Source: Ancylobacter defluvii
GTDB lineage: Bacteria; Pseudomonadota; Alphaproteobacteria; Rhizobiales; Xanthobacteraceae
Assembly: GCF_018390605.1 (NCBI RefSeq)
Contig: NZ_JAHBGD010000010.1
Coordinates: forward strand, 26,354 to 90,353
Reading direction: 5' to 3'
Length of the DNA: 64,000 nt
The translations under genes were made by a program, and so were the position numbers. Below the pieces are notes generated by a model that searched no databases, was not told the DNA's origin, and saw only the letters and a list, made by a program, of their open reading frames with translations. Below, piece after piece: positions 9,498-18,592 of this stretch. How positions within the stretch are numbered: the first letter of the stretch is position 1; every line of letters starts with the position of its first letter.

Positions 9498-10769
9498 ATG
9501 CACCACTTCACCTATCGCGACGGCGTCCTCCATGCTGAGGACGTCAGCCTCGCCGACATCGCCCGCGAGGTCGGGACCCCGGTCTACGTCTATTCGACGG
9601 CGACGCTGGAGCGGCATTACACCGTGTTTGCCGAGGCCTTCGCCGATACCCGAGCGACCGTGTGCTACGCGCTGAAGGCCAATTCCAACCAGGCGGTGAT
9701 CCGCACTCTCGCCCGGCTCGGCGCCGGCGCCGACATCGTCTCCGGCGGCGAGCTCAAGCGGGCGCTGGCGGCCGGGGTGCAGCCGCACAAGATCGTGTTC
9801 TCCGGCGTCGGCAAGACCCGCGAGGAGATGGCGGCGGCGCTCGACGCCGGCATCATGTGCTTCAATGTCGAGAGCGAGCCGGAGCTGCTGACCCTCTCGG
9901 AAGTGGCGGTCAGCCACGGCGTCGCCGCGCCGGTATCGATCCGGGTCAATCCCGACGTCGACGCCAAAACCCACGCCAAGATCTCCACCGGCAAGTCGGA
10001 GAACAAGTTCGGCATCCCGGTGTCGCGCGCCCGCCAGGTCTATCGCCACGCCGCTTCGCTGCCGGGAATAAGGGTGACCGGCGTCGACATGCATATCGGC
10101 AGCCAGATCACCGATCTCGAACCCTTCGACAACGCCGCCGCGGTGCTGGCCGAGCTGGCCCGCGACCTGCTGGCGGAGGGCTTCCCGCTGACGCATCTCG
10201 ACCTCGGCGGCGGGCTCGGCGTGCCCTATGTCGCCGGTGAGCCGGACCCGCCGCTGCCCTCCGCCTATGCGGCGCTGATCAAGCGGCACACCCACAATCT
10301 CGGCCTCGGCCTCGTCTTCGAGGTCGGGCGGCTGATCGTCGCCAATGCCGGCGCGCTGGTCTCCCGCGTGCTCTATGTGAAGGAAGGCGAAGGCAAGACC
10401 TTCGTCATCGTCGACGCGGCGATGAACGATCTCATCCGCCCGACGCTCTATGACGCCCATCACGAAATTTTGCCCGTGCGGGCGGCGGCGGCCGGCGGCG
10501 GCGGGGAAATGGTCGCCGACGTGGTCGGGCCGGTGTGCGAATCCGGCGATTTCCTGGCGCTGGGGCGGCGGCTGCCGGGGCTGAAGGCCGGCGACCTCAT
10601 CGCGGTGATGACCGCCGGCGCCTATGGCGCGGTGCAGGCCACCACCTACAATACGCGGCCGCTGGTTCCCGAAGTTCTGGTGCGGGACGGCGACTACGCC
10701 GTGGTGCGTCCGCGCATGGACGCCGAGGCGCTGATCGCCCTCGACAAGGTGCCCGCCTGGCTCGGCTGA
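9498..10769 (+). CDS. lysA: diaminopimelate decarboxylase
   Basis: A 423-residue alanine-racemase-fold enzyme that converts meso-diaminopimelate to L-lysine, the last step of the pathway. The PLP lysine is Lys60 in VCYALKANSN. The HIGSQ motif and glycine-rich phosphate loop LDLGGGLGVPY follow, and CESGD supplies residues that complete the partner active site of the dimer. Length is normal. It follows lptM by 48 bases and is probably cotranscribed with it. A 177-base gap with no recognised feature separates it from the next gene. Confidence 0.95.
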   Translation: MHHFTYRDGVLHAEDVSLADIAREVGTPVYVYSTATLERHYTVFAEAFADTRATVCYALKANSNQAVIRTLARLGAGADIVSGGELKRALAAGVQPHKIVFSGVGKTREEMAAALDAGIMCFNVESEPELLTLSEVAVSHGVAAPVSIRVNPDVDAKTHAKISTGKSENKFGIPVSRARQVYRHAASLPGIRVTGVDMHIGSQITDLEPFDNAAAVLAELARDLLAEGFPLTHLDLGGGLGVPYVAGEPDPPLPSAYAALIKRHTHNLGLGLVFEVGRLIVANAGALVSRVLYVKEGEGKTFVIVDAAMNDLIRPTLYDAHHEILPVRAAAAGGGGEMVADVVGPVCESGDFLALGRRLPGLKAGDLIAVMTAGAYGAVQATTYNTRPLVPEVLVRDGDYAVVRPRMDAEALIALDKVPAWLG

Positions 10770-10946
10770 GCCGGGAGTGCCATCATCGGCCGCCACAATC
10801 TCGGCCGGTGGCGCCATCGGCCGTTCACGCAGCGATGAACGTATGGGCATGCCTGCTTTTGCGGCGGGGGTAGCGTCCGCGCGCGTAGCTGTTAAGGTGA
10901 CGCTGGGGCGTGGCTGACGGGGTTGGTGTGTCGGAGGCTTGAGCGC

Positions 10947-13760
10947 GTGACGGCGACACCGGAAGAACATTCGCAATCCACCGGCGGCGAGACGCGCCGC
11001 GCGGCGATCGTCGAACGCGCCGAGGCGCGGCTGGCGAGTGCCCTGCGCCGCGCCGGCGCGGCGCTGATGTGGGAACGCATCTGGCCGGTCTTCGCTACCG
11101 CGCTCGGCGCGCTCGGCATCTTCCTCATCGTCTCCTGGCTCGGCCTGTGGCTGATGCTGCCGACCTATGCCCGCCTCATCGGGCTGATCCTGTTCGCGCT
11201 GCTGTTCGTGGCGGCGCTCCTGCCGGCGCTGCGCATCCGCCGTCCCTCCGAGGACGAGGCGCTGGCACGGCTCGACCGCACCAGCGGCATCACCCATCGC
11301 CCGGTGACCGCGCTGGCCGACCATCTCGCCTCGCGGCCCGACGACCCGGTGGCGGCGGCGCTGTGGCGCGCGCATCTGAACCGCGTTGCCGGACAGCTCG
11401 GCGCCCTGAAGGCCGGCCTGCCGTCGCCGCGCCTCGCCGCACGCGACCCGCGCGCCTTCCGCGCCCTGGTGCTGCTCGGCGTCATCGCCAGCTTCTTCAT
11501 CGCCACGGGCGAGCATATGCGGCGCATCGGCGCCGCCTTCGACTGGACGGCGGTGGTTCAGCCCAGCCCGTACCGTATCGATGCCTGGGTGAACCCGCCG
11601 GCCTATACCGGCCGGCCGCCAGTGATCCTGCCGGGGCTTCGCTCCGAGGAGAGCCGCGACACCGCCGCCGCCGCAACGACGGAACCGCAGACCCACGGCG
11701 CGGCGGCGATGAGCGTGCCGGCCGGCAGCGAGCTGGTGGTGCGGGTGACCGGCCTTGCCGGCTCGCCGCTCTCGGTTTCCGGCGGCATCAATGTCCCCGA
11801 ACCGGAAGAGGACGAACAGGCGGCCGCCGCCGGCACGGCGCCGCAGACCGCCGGGCAAGGCAACGCCAAGCCCGCGGATGCCAAGCCCGCGGATGCCAGC
11901 CCCGCGAATAAACGTGCGGATGCCAAGCGCCCGGACGCCGGCGAGCAGCGCTTCGTGATCGACAGCGACGGCTCGGCGCGCATCGCCGGGCCGGATGGAC
12001 GCAGCCTGACCTGGCAGTTCACCGTGGTGCCCGACAAGCCGCCGACCATCTCCTTCGCCAAGGAGCCGGGCGCCTCCGGCCGCACCGGCCTCGTGCTTGC
12101 CTACAAGGTGGAGGACGATTACGGCGTCACCGGCGCCGAGGCACGCTTTGTGGCGGTGCCGGAGCCGGCACCTCTGTTCGCGCTGAAGAATGCGCCGGCG
12201 CGGCCCGAGCCCCATCCGCTGGTGGAGGCGCCGAACTTCCCGCTGCCCTTGCCGGGCGGACGACCGAAATCCGGCACCAGCCAGACCACCAAGGACCTCA
12301 CCGAGAGCCCGTGGGCCGGCACGCGGGTGATGCTCACCCTGGTCGCCCGCGACGACGCCGGCAATATCGGGTCCACGGCGCCGAAGAGCGTCACCCTGCC
12401 GGCCCGCGCCTTCAACAACCCGCTCGCCCGCGCTTTGGTCGAGGAGCGGCGGGTGTTGGCCTTCGATGCCAACCGGCGCCAACGGGTTTCGGCGGCGCTG
12501 GAGGCGCTGGCGATCGCCCCGGAACGCTTCACGCCGGATCCGGCGCATTATCTCGGCCTGCGCACCGCCTATTGGCGGCTGGAGGCCGCGCGCAACGACG
12601 ACGAGCTGCGTGGCGTGATCGATTATCTGTGGGAGGTCGCGGTCCGCATCGAGGATGGCGACATGTCGGATGTCGAGAAGCGGCTGCGCGACGCCCAGCA
12701 GGCGCTGCAGGACGCGCTGGAGAACGGCGCGAGCGACCAGGAGATCCAGAAGCTGGCGCAGGAACTGCGCAAGGCGATGGAAGACTTCATGAAGGCGCTC
12801 GCCCAGGAGGCGCAGCGCAATGGCGAGATGGCGGACGCGCCGCCGGACCCGAACGTCCGCACCGTCCGGCCGCAAGACCTGCAGAAGATGCTCGACAACA
12901 TCGAGAACATGGCCCGCAACGGCGCCCGCGACGCCGCGCGGCAGATGCTGAGCGAATTGCAGAACATGCTGAACGGCCTGCAGGCCGGTCGCCAGCAGCA
13001 GCGCCGCCCGGGCCAGAGCCAGATGTCGCAGGCCATGGACCAGCTCGGCGACATGATCCGCCGCCAGCAGCGCCTGCGCGACCAGACTTTCCGTCAGGGA
13101 CAGCAGGGACAGGAAGGTCAGGAAGGTCAGCAGGGCCAACAGGGACAGCAGGGCGAAGGCCAGCAGGGCCAGGACTTCGGCCAGTTGCAGCAGAACCAGC
13201 AGCAGCTGCGCGACCAGCTGAAGCAGCTGCGGGAAAAAATGCAGCAGGCGATGCGCAATCGCGGTCAGCAAGGCCAGCAGGGTCAGCAAGGGCAACAGGG
13301 CCAGGGGCAGCAAGGTCAGGGTCAGCAGGGCCAGCAAGGCCAAGGGCAGCAGGGGCAGGGCATGCCCGGCGAGGGCGGCCTCGCCGAGGCGGAACAGGCA
13401 ATGCGCGAGGCCGAGCAGGCGCTGGGCAATGGCGACGGCACCGGCGCGGTGGACGCCCAGAACGAGGCGCTGCAATCGCTGCGCCGCGGCGCCCAGCAGA
13501 TGGCCGAGGCCATGCAGCAGCAACAGGGGCCGGACGGCGGCCCCGGCTCGCCCTCCGGCCAGCAGGCCGAACGCACCGATCCGCTCGGCCGGCCGCTGCG
13601 CTCGCGCGACTATGGCGACGACACCACCGTGAAGGTGCCGGACGAGATGGACGTGCAGCGCGCCCGCCGGGTGCTGGAGGAGCTGCGCCGCCGCTTCGGC
13701 GATCCGCAGCGCCCGCAGCTGGAACTCGACTATCTGGAGCGGTTGCTGCGCGACTTCTGA
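10947..13760 (+). CDS. TIGR02302 / DUF4175 family membrane protein
   Basis: A 937-residue protein of the TIGR02302 family, which in Rhizobiales lies directly after lysA; its function is unknown. Two or three membrane helices lie near residues 45-100 (ALGALGIFLIVSWLGLWLML, then GLILFALLFVAALLPAL) and one near 172-190. A large presumed extracytoplasmic part contains an 11874-11910 stretch of AKPAD repeats and a long Gln/Gly-rich region (about residues 715-810) made of GQQGQ-type repeats. The start is GTG 10947 with GGAGG nine bases upstream; a TTG eight codons earlier is possible. No catalytic motif was recognised. The Gln-rich region is probably disordered or coiled. Confidence 0.85.
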   Translation: MTATPEEHSQSTGGETRRAAIVERAEARLASALRRAGAALMWERIWPVFATALGALGIFLIVSWLGLWLMLPTYARLIGLILFALLFVAALLPALRIRRPSEDEALARLDRTSGITHRPVTALADHLASRPDDPVAAALWRAHLNRVAGQLGALKAGLPSPRLAARDPRAFRALVLLGVIASFFIATGEHMRRIGAAFDWTAVVQPSPYRIDAWVNPPAYTGRPPVILPGLRSEESRDTAAAATTEPQTHGAAAMSVPAGSELVVRVTGLAGSPLSVSGGINVPEPEEDEQAAAAGTAPQTAGQGNAKPADAKPADASPANKRADAKRPDAGEQRFVIDSDGSARIAGPDGRSLTWQFTVVPDKPPTISFAKEPGASGRTGLVLAYKVEDDYGVTGAEARFVAVPEPAPLFALKNAPARPEPHPLVEAPNFPLPLPGGRPKSGTSQTTKDLTESPWAGTRVMLTLVARDDAGNIGSTAPKSVTLPARAFNNPLARALVEERRVLAFDANRRQRVSAALEALAIAPERFTPDPAHYLGLRTAYWRLEAARNDDELRGVIDYLWEVAVRIEDGDMSDVEKRLRDAQQALQDALENGASDQEIQKLAQELRKAMEDFMKALAQEAQRNGEMADAPPDPNVRTVRPQDLQKMLDNIENMARNGARDAARQMLSELQNMLNGLQAGRQQQRRPGQSQMSQAMDQLGDMIRRQQRLRDQTFRQGQQGQEGQEGQQGQQGQQGEGQQGQDFGQLQQNQQQLRDQLKQLREKMQQAMRNRGQQGQQGQQGQQGQGQQGQGQQGQQGQGQQGQGMPGEGGLAEAEQAMREAEQALGNGDGTGAVDAQNEALQSLRRGAQQMAEAMQQQQGPDGGPGSPSGQQAERTDPLGRPLRSRDYGDDTTVKVPDEMDVQRARRVLEELRRRFGDPQRPQLELDYLERLLRDF
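13093..13361 (+). repeat. in-frame GQQGQ-type coding repeats
   Basis: Imperfect 6- to 15-base repeats of the form CAGGGNCAGCAG, mostly reading Gly-Gln-Gln-Gly-Gln, inside the TIGR02302 gene, interrupted by a non-repeat segment around 13170-13260. All differences keep the frame, as expected for a selected low-complexity segment prone to slippage. Confidence 0.8.
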
Positions 13761-13949
13761 GCGGCGGTGGTCACGGGTCGTAAGGCCGGCCCGGCCATCA
13801 CCATCAGAGCCGCTGCGGCGGCAATGCAACGCGATCCGTGTCGGAAATGGCGTGAGAGCACCGACGCTGATCCTGCCGTGCTGCTCCAGGGTCTGCTGCC
13901 AGAGCGGCCAGGGAGCTTCGGTCCTTTGAGCGACGAATTCCTCTCCCCG

Positions 13950-13985
13950 TGCCGAACGCGACTGTAGCCGGGTTCGGCATTTGGC
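13950..13985 (+). terminator. possible terminator after TIGR02302 gene
   Basis: An 8-bp perfect stem TGCCGAAC/GTTCGGCA (13950-13957 and 13972-13979) with a 14-base loop is followed by TTTGGC. The short U-run makes it a weak candidate. The surrounding gap 13761-14104 (344 bases) holds this hairpin and a REP-like repeat but no supportable gene. Confidence 0.35.
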
Positions 13986-14013
13986 AAACCGAGACTGGAT
14001 ACATCCGATCCCG

Positions 14014-14101
14014 GTAGAGAGGGTTGGGGTGAGGGGATGTCGCCGCTTCGCCCCTCATCCGGCGGCTGCGCCGCCGCCTTCTTCCCAATGGGGAGAAGGA
14101 A
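14014..14101. repeat. REP-like mosaic element, divergent copy
   Basis: Contains GGTTGGGGTGAGGGG, then CCCCTCATCC, GGCGGC/GCCGCC, and the hairpin CCTTCTTCCC-AAT-GGGGAGAAGG at the end. It shares the ordered modules of the elements at 17559-17669 and 27622-27731 but with changed hairpin arms. It abuts the 3' end of the dehydratase gene at 14105 and could also serve as its transcript-end hairpin. Confidence 0.6.
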
Positions 14102-14104
14102 ATC

Positions 14105-15205
14105 TCATACCACCAGCACCGGCTCGCCCAGCGCCGGGAAGATCGGCGTGATGCCGAGGCCGGGGGAATCCGGCGCGGTCATGAAGCCGTCGACGCGCCT
14201 GGGTGCGCCTTCGGCGATGTCGACGGTGCCGTAGCTGTTGAAATCGGTGGCGGAGAAGCAGAACTCCTCCGGCGTCGAGCGGGCGAGATGGGCGATGGTC
14301 GCGGTGACGATGTCGCCGCCCCAGGTGTCCTCCATGGTCATCGGCGTGCCCGACGCCACGCAGATGTCGCGCATCAGCCGCGCTTTGGTCAGCCCGCCGA
14401 CCTTGGAGATCTTCAGGTTGATGATGTCCATGGCGTCGTCGGCCAGCGCCTTCATCAGCGTGGGGACACCATCGATCACCTCGTCGAGCACGAAGGGACG
14501 CGCGGTACGGCGGCGCACCGACAGGCACTCCTCATAGGTCGGGCAGGGCTGCTCGATAGTGACGTCGAGATCGGCCACGGCGGCGGCGATGCGCGCGGCT
14601 TCCGCCCGCGTCCAGCCGGTATTGGCGTCGGCGACCAGGATGTCGCCTGGGTCGAGAATGTTGCGGGTGATCCGGATGCGGTCGATGTCCTGGTCGGCAT
14701 CGCCGCCGACCTTGAGCTGAAACTTGGTGTAGCCCTGCGCCTTGTAGCCGGCGATCTTGGCGGCCATCGCCTCCGGCGCCTCCTGCGAGATGGCGCGGTA
14801 GAGCGCGATCCGCTCCTGCGCCGCGCCGCCGAGCAGCTTGTAGACCGGAAGTCCCGTGGCCTTGCCGAGGATGTCCCAGCAGGCGATGTCGATCGGCGCC
14901 TTCACATAGGGATGGCCGCGCAACACCGAATCCATATGGCGGTTCAGCACGTCGAGCTCGGTGGGGTCGAGGCCGATCAGCTTCGGGCCGATCTCGGCCA
15001 GCCCGGCGCGCACCCCGGCGGCATAGGCCGGGAGATAGGCCGAGCCGAGCGGGCAGCATTCGGCATAGCCGGTGAGGCCGGCATCGGTCTCCACCGCCAC
15101 CACGGTGGAATCGAACACCTCGACGAAATTGCCGTTCGACCAGCTGTAGCGGCCTTCCTTGAGCGGCAGATCGACCTGCCAGGCCTTGATGCCGGTGATC
15201 TTCAT
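14105..15205 (-). CDS. cis-3-hydroxy-L-proline dehydratase (enolase superfamily)
   Basis: A 366-residue mandelate racemase/muconate lactonizing enzyme-type protein: N-terminal cap domain (to about residue 125), then a TIM barrel. The metal ligands are visible in VADANTGW (Asp), TIEQPC (Glu) and FVLDEVID (Asp/Glu); the acid/base lysines are in FQLKVGG and [10 protein letters not shown]. From memory, the segments [19 protein letters not shown] and [13 protein letters not shown] closely resemble the characterised cis-3-hydroxy-L-proline dehydratase of Labrenzia, which makes pyrroline-2-carboxylate. It is last in a four-gene minus-strand hydroxyproline cluster, 21 bases after the epimerase, which supports the assignment. 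An N-methyl-hydroxyproline (betaine) epimerase is the main alternative in this superfamily branch. Confidence 0.72.
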   Translation of the reverse strand: MKITGIKAWQVDLPLKEGRYSWSNGNFVEVFDSTVVAVETDAGLTGYAECCPLGSAYLPAYAAGVRAGLAEIGPKLIGLDPTELDVLNRHMDSVLRGHPYVKAPIDIACWDILGKATGLPVYKLLGGAAQERIALYRAISQEAPEAMAAKIAGYKAQGYTKFQLKVGGDADQDIDRIRITRNILDPGDILVADANTGWTRAEAARIAAAVADLDVTIEQPCPTYEECLSVRRRTARPFVLDEVIDGVPTLMKALADDAMDIINLKISKVGGLTKARLMRDICVASGTPMTMEDTWGGDIVTATIAHLARSTPEEFCFSATDFNSYGTVDIAEGAPRRVDGFMTAPDSPGLGITPIFPALGEPVLVV

Positions 15206-15226
15206 GGGAACGCCTTTCCAAAAGGA

Positions 15227-16228
15227 TCAGGTGACGATGAAGCCGTGCGCGAAGGGGTCGCGATCGTCGATGAAGATGGTGTTGTAGCCGGTCATCCGCG
15301 CCCAGCCGCCGATGGAGGGGATGATGCCCTCCCGGTCGCCGACCGTCGCCGCCGCCTCGACCCGGCCCTTGAACAGCGAGCCGATGATGCTCTCATGCAC
15401 GAAAGCGTCGCCGACCTTGAGCTGGCCCTTGCCGGCGAGCTGCGCCATGCGGGCCGAGGTACCGGTGCCGCAGGGCGAGCGGTCAATGGCCTTGTCGCCA
15501 TAGAACACCGCGTTGCGGGCATGGGCTTCGGGATGGCGCGCCTCACCGGTCCAGAGGATGTGCGACAGGCCACGAATCTCCGGCTTTTCCGGGTGGACGA
15601 ACTCATATTTGGCGTTCAGCGCCGCGCGCAGGCCGGGGCTCATGCGCACGAGGTCGCCGGCGGTGAAATCGGCCATGTCGCGATAGGCCGCCTGCGGCTC
15701 GACGATGGCGTAGAAGTTTCCGCCATAGGCGACGTCGACGGTGATCTCGCCGAGGCCGGGGCACTCGGCGGTCAGCCCGGTGGAGTGCAGGAAGCCGGGC
15801 ACGTTGGTAAGCCGCACCTCCTCGACATACTGCCCCTCCTGCCGGTACTCGGCGACGACGAGGCCGGCAGGGGTGTCGAGCCTAAGCACGCCCGGCGTCT
15901 TCGGGGTGACGAGACCGTGCTCGATGGCCATGGTCACCGTGCCGATGGTGCCGTGCCCGCACATGGCGAGGCAGCCGGAGGTCTCGATGAACAGGATGGC
16001 GACGTCGCAGTCCGGCCGGGTCGGCGGGTAGAGGATCGAGCCGGACATCATGTCGTGGCCGCGCGGCTCGAACATCAGACCCTTGCGGATCCAGTCATAC
16101 TGCTCAAGGAAATGCGCCCGTTTCTCGATCATGGTGGCGCCGACAAGGTTCGGCCCGCCGCCGGCCACCAGCCGCACCGGGTTGCCGCAGGTGTGGCCGT
16201 CTATGCAGAAAAAGCTGTGTCGCGCCAT
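15227..16228 (-). CDS. 4-hydroxyproline 2-epimerase
   Basis: A 333-residue proline-racemase-family enzyme that interconverts trans-4-hydroxy-L-proline and cis-4-hydroxy-D-proline without a cofactor. Both catalytic cysteines are present: Cys90 in LAMCGHGT and Cys253 in DRSPCGTGTSA. That separates it from trans-3-hydroxy-L-proline dehydratases, where the first Cys is replaced. The family N-terminus (IDGHTCGNPVRLV) and the MFEPRGHDMMSG segment are intact. It sits between the flavoprotein dehydrogenase (18-base gap) and the dehydratase, so it supplies the D-hydroxyproline that the flavoprotein oxidises. Confidence 0.88.
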   Translation of the reverse strand: MARHSFFCIDGHTCGNPVRLVAGGGPNLVGATMIEKRAHFLEQYDWIRKGLMFEPRGHDMMSGSILYPPTRPDCDVAILFIETSGCLAMCGHGTIGTVTMAIEHGLVTPKTPGVLRLDTPAGLVVAEYRQEGQYVEEVRLTNVPGFLHSTGLTAECPGLGEITVDVAYGGNFYAIVEPQAAYRDMADFTAGDLVRMSPGLRAALNAKYEFVHPEKPEIRGLSHILWTGEARHPEAHARNAVFYGDKAIDRSPCGTGTSARMAQLAGKGQLKVGDAFVHESIIGSLFKGRVEAAATVGDREGIIPSIGGWARMTGYNTIFIDDRDPFAHGFIVT

Positions 16229-16246
16229 GATGATGAGCTCTGGGGA

Positions 16247-17485
16247 TTAGAAACGGTCGGCCCGCAGCGGGGCGATGTCGAGGGAAGGCGTGCGATCGGC
16301 CAGGAGATCCGCCACCAGCCGCCCGGTCGCGGCGGATTGCGTCAGGCCGAGATGGCCATGGCCGAAGGCATAGACGATATGCCGGCTCGCCCGCGAGGGG
16401 CCGATCACCGGCAGGGAATCCGGGATGGACGGGCGGAAGCCCATCCATTGCGCACCGCCGCCGGTCCTCAGCCCCGGCAGGAAGGCCGCGGCCTTGTTCA
16501 GCATCGCCTCGGAGCGCCTGAAATTCGGTGGCAATTTCAGCCCGCCCAGTTCCACCGCGCCGCCGACGCGAATGCCGGTGGAAAGCGGGGTGACGACGAA
16601 ACCGTGGCCACCGAAAGTGAGCTGGCGGCGCAGGTCGAAGGCGCCCGGCGGCAAGGTGGTGTTGTAGCCGCGCTCGGTCTCCAGCGGGATGGCATCGCCG
16701 AGCCGGGCGGTAAGCGGACGCGACCAGGCACCGCCGGCGAGAACCGCCCGCGCGGCGTCCAGCACCGTGCCGTCGCGCAGCGTCACCCGCACGCCTGGTT
16801 CGGTTGGGGAAAGCTCCGTCACCTCGCCATGGGTGATGGCGGCGCCACGCGCCATCACCCCGTCGAACAGGGCGAGCGCGAAATGATAGGGATCGTCGAC
16901 GGTCTTCCAGTGCGGTGTGAAGGTGCCGGCGACGAAGCGCGGCGACAGGCCGGGCTGCAATTCGGCCAGCCGCCCGCCGCGCACATGCTCGAATTCGATG
17001 CCGGCACCGGCGCGCTGGTCCCAGCCTTCCTGCGCGGCAGCGAGTTCCATTTCGCTTTCATAAAGCTGCAGGTTGCCGTCGGCACGCACATGGCCGCCGA
17101 GCCCTGCCTCGCGCACCATCGCCTCCATCGCCGCAGCGGCGACGCGCATCAATTCGCCCTGGACGACGAGGCTGCGGCGATAACGATCCGGCCGGCTGGC
17201 CCGCCAGAAGCGAAACAGCCAGGGCGCGATGGAGGGTAGATAGGAAGGCGGGATGGCAAGCGGCCCGAGCGGGTCCATCAGCCATTTCGGCGCCTTGCGC
17301 AGCATGCCCGGCGAGGCGAGCGGCAAGATGTCGGTGAAGGCAAAGGCACCGGCATTGCCGCGGCTGGCGCCATCGGCGACCGCGCCGCGCTCGACGAGGC
17401 GCACCCGGCGCCCCTCGCCCTGCAGGTGAAACGCAACGGCGAGACCGACAATGCCGGCCCCGACGATCACCACCTCGTCGCTCAT
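16247..17485 (-). CDS. FAD-dependent D-amino-acid dehydrogenase, probable D-hydroxyproline dehydrogenase
   Basis: A 412-residue DadA/DAO-family flavoprotein. The N-terminus MSDEVVIVGAGIVGLAVAFHL carries the FAD-binding GxGxxG motif, and the C-terminal part has the second FAD-contact region with GFRPSIPDSLPVIGPS and YAFGHGHLGLT. In hydroxyproline catabolism this enzyme oxidises cis-4-hydroxy-D-proline to 1-pyrroline-4-hydroxy-2-carboxylate, passing electrons to the respiratory chain. The frame stays open upstream to 17641, but that extension is a translation of a REP-like repeat; the ATG at 17485 begins right at the dinucleotide-binding fold. It lies between the DapA-family gene and the epimerase. 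Other D-amino acids remain possible substrates. Confidence 0.8.
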   Translation of the reverse strand: MSDEVVIVGAGIVGLAVAFHLQGEGRRVRLVERGAVADGASRGNAGAFAFTDILPLASPGMLRKAPKWLMDPLGPLAIPPSYLPSIAPWLFRFWRASRPDRYRRSLVVQGELMRVAAAAMEAMVREAGLGGHVRADGNLQLYESEMELAAAQEGWDQRAGAGIEFEHVRGGRLAELQPGLSPRFVAGTFTPHWKTVDDPYHFALALFDGVMARGAAITHGEVTELSPTEPGVRVTLRDGTVLDAARAVLAGGAWSRPLTARLGDAIPLETERGYNTTLPPGAFDLRRQLTFGGHGFVVTPLSTGIRVGGAVELGGLKLPPNFRRSEAMLNKAAAFLPGLRTGGGAQWMGFRPSIPDSLPVIGPSRASRHIVYAFGHGHLGLTQSAATGRLVADLLADRTPSLDIAPLRADRF

Positions 17486-17558
17486 GATGCCTGTTTTCTC
17501 ATGGTCTCTCCCGGTCGAAGCCTCGCTTCGATGGGAGACACGTCCTGCCTGCTTTCTT

Positions 17559-17669
17559 CTCCTCTCGCCATTTGGGAGGGGAGGCCCGCGAAGCGGGTCG
17601 GTGAGGGGCAACGACATCGGGATGCGTCGAAGCCCCCTCACTCCATCCCTCTCCCCGACGGGGAGAGGG
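17559..17669. repeat. REP-like mosaic element (about 111 bp)
   Basis: Left hairpin CCTCTCGCC-ATTT-GGGAGGGG, then GGCCCGCGAAGCGGGTCGGTG, a 25-base variable core, CCCCCTCACTCC, and a perfect right hairpin CCCTCTCCCC-GAC-GGGGAGAGGG (17647-17669). The same module order occurs at 27622-27731. It sits inside the hydroxyproline operon between the deaminase and dehydrogenase genes, where its hairpins could stabilise or attenuate the transcript. Confidence 0.75.
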
Positions 17670-17695
17670 AGCCGGGTCGCTCCGCCTGACGAGCC

Positions 17696-18592
17696 TCACG
17701 CCGCCTTGGCGAGCAGCGGGCGGTTGGCCAGCGCCTCGGCGACCAGCTTTTCGACCTCGGCGCGGCGAGCGCCTTCCAGCGGCAGGCGCGGCGCGCGCAC
17801 CATCTCGGTGGTGCCGGTGACCAGCGCCTCGACCAGCTTCAGGTTCTGCACCAGATAGGTCGAGACATCGAGGTCGAGCAACGGCCGGAACCAGCGATAG
17901 AGGGCGAGCGCCTCGTCATAGCGCTTGGCCTTCATCAGCCGGTAGATGGCGACGGTCTCCTCCGGGAAGGCGACCACCAGACCGGCCACCCAACCCACGG
18001 CGCCGGCGGCCAGCGCCTCGAAGGCGAGGTTGTCGACGCCGGTGAACACGTCGTAGCGGTCGCCGAAGCGGTTGATGATCTCGGTAGTGCGGCGGATGTC
18101 GTCGGACGACTCCTTGATCGCCACGAAGCGCTTGTCGGCGGCGAGTTCGTCCATGATCTCCAGCGTCACGTCGACCCGGTAGGCGATGCGATTGGAATAG
18201 ATCATCACCGGCAGGTCGGCCGCCGCCGCGATGGTGGAGAGCGTGGCCACCGTTTCCTTCGGATTGGTGTGGTAGACGAGGCTCGGCACGATCATCAGCC
18301 CGGTGGCGCCGGCCTTGGCGGCGCGCTCGGCGAGGCTGGCGCAGTCACGGGTGGCGGCGTCGGCGATGGTCATCAGGACGGGACGGCCGCCGGCGACGCT
18401 CTTGGCCACATGCAGCACGTCGAGCCGCTCGTCATGCGAGAGCATCGGGCCCTCGCCGAGCGAGCCGTTGACGATGATTCCGTCGACGCCGGCCGAAATC
18501 TGGTAGGCGAAGCAGCGCTCCATCTCCTTGATGTCGAGCGTGTCGTTCGGCGTGAACTTGGCGGTAACGGCGGGGAGGATGCCAGACCACAT
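17696..18592 (-). CDS. DapA-family lyase, probable 1-pyrroline-4-hydroxy-2-carboxylate deaminase
   Basis: A 298-residue dihydrodipicolinate synthase/N-acetylneuraminate lyase-family TIM barrel. The Schiff-base lysine is Lys160 in FVAIKESSDD, with the supporting Tyr132 in IYSN and the carboxylate-binding loop NGSLGEGPML. In a cluster with a 4-hydroxyproline epimerase and D-amino-acid dehydrogenase, this family member deaminates 1-pyrroline-4-hydroxy-2-carboxylate to 2-oxoglutarate semialdehyde. Start at ATG 18592, with AGGAG ten bases upstream; longer open frames upstream lack a ribosome site. It is first in the minus-strand operon. A true DapA role is unlikely given the neighbours. Confidence 0.8.
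   Translation of the reverse strand: MWSGILPAVTAKFTPNDTLDIKEMERCFAYQISAGVDGIIVNGSLGEGPMLSHDERLDVLHVAKSVAGGRPVLMTIADAATRDCASLAERAAKAGATGLMIVPSLVYHTNPKETVATLSTIAAAADLPVMIYSNRIAYRVDVTLEIMDELAADKRFVAIKESSDDIRRTTEIINRFGDRYDVFTGVDNLAFEALAAGAVGWVAGLVVAFPEETVAIYRLMKAKRYDEALALYRWFRPLLDLDVSTYLVQNLKLVEALVTGTTEMVRAPRLPLEGARRAEVEKLVAEALANRPLLAKAA

Noticed and set aside
13093..13361. CRISPR-like array from the short CAG/GGN repeats
   Set aside because: Units are in-frame codon repeats of variable length without unique spacers; no cas gene is present anywhere in the window.
9141..13829. Minus-strand open frame of more than 1500 codons opposite lysA and the TIGR02302 gene
   Set aside because: It is antisense to well-supported genes, has a His/Gly/Leu-heavy composition typical of the complement of GC-rich codons, and spans several unrelated genes.
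13767..13967. Short plus-strand frame after the TIGR02302 gene
   Set aside because: No ribosome site, no family, and it runs into the hairpin and REP-like repeat.
14288..17239. Plus-strand open frame of nearly 1000 codons across the hydroxyproline genes
   Set aside because: It is a mirror of three recognisable minus-strand enzymes; no domain is visible in it.
17486..17641. N-terminal extension of the D-amino-acid dehydrogenase
   Set aside because: The extra 52 residues translate a REP-like repeat; the family start and FAD motif coincide with the ATG at 17485.
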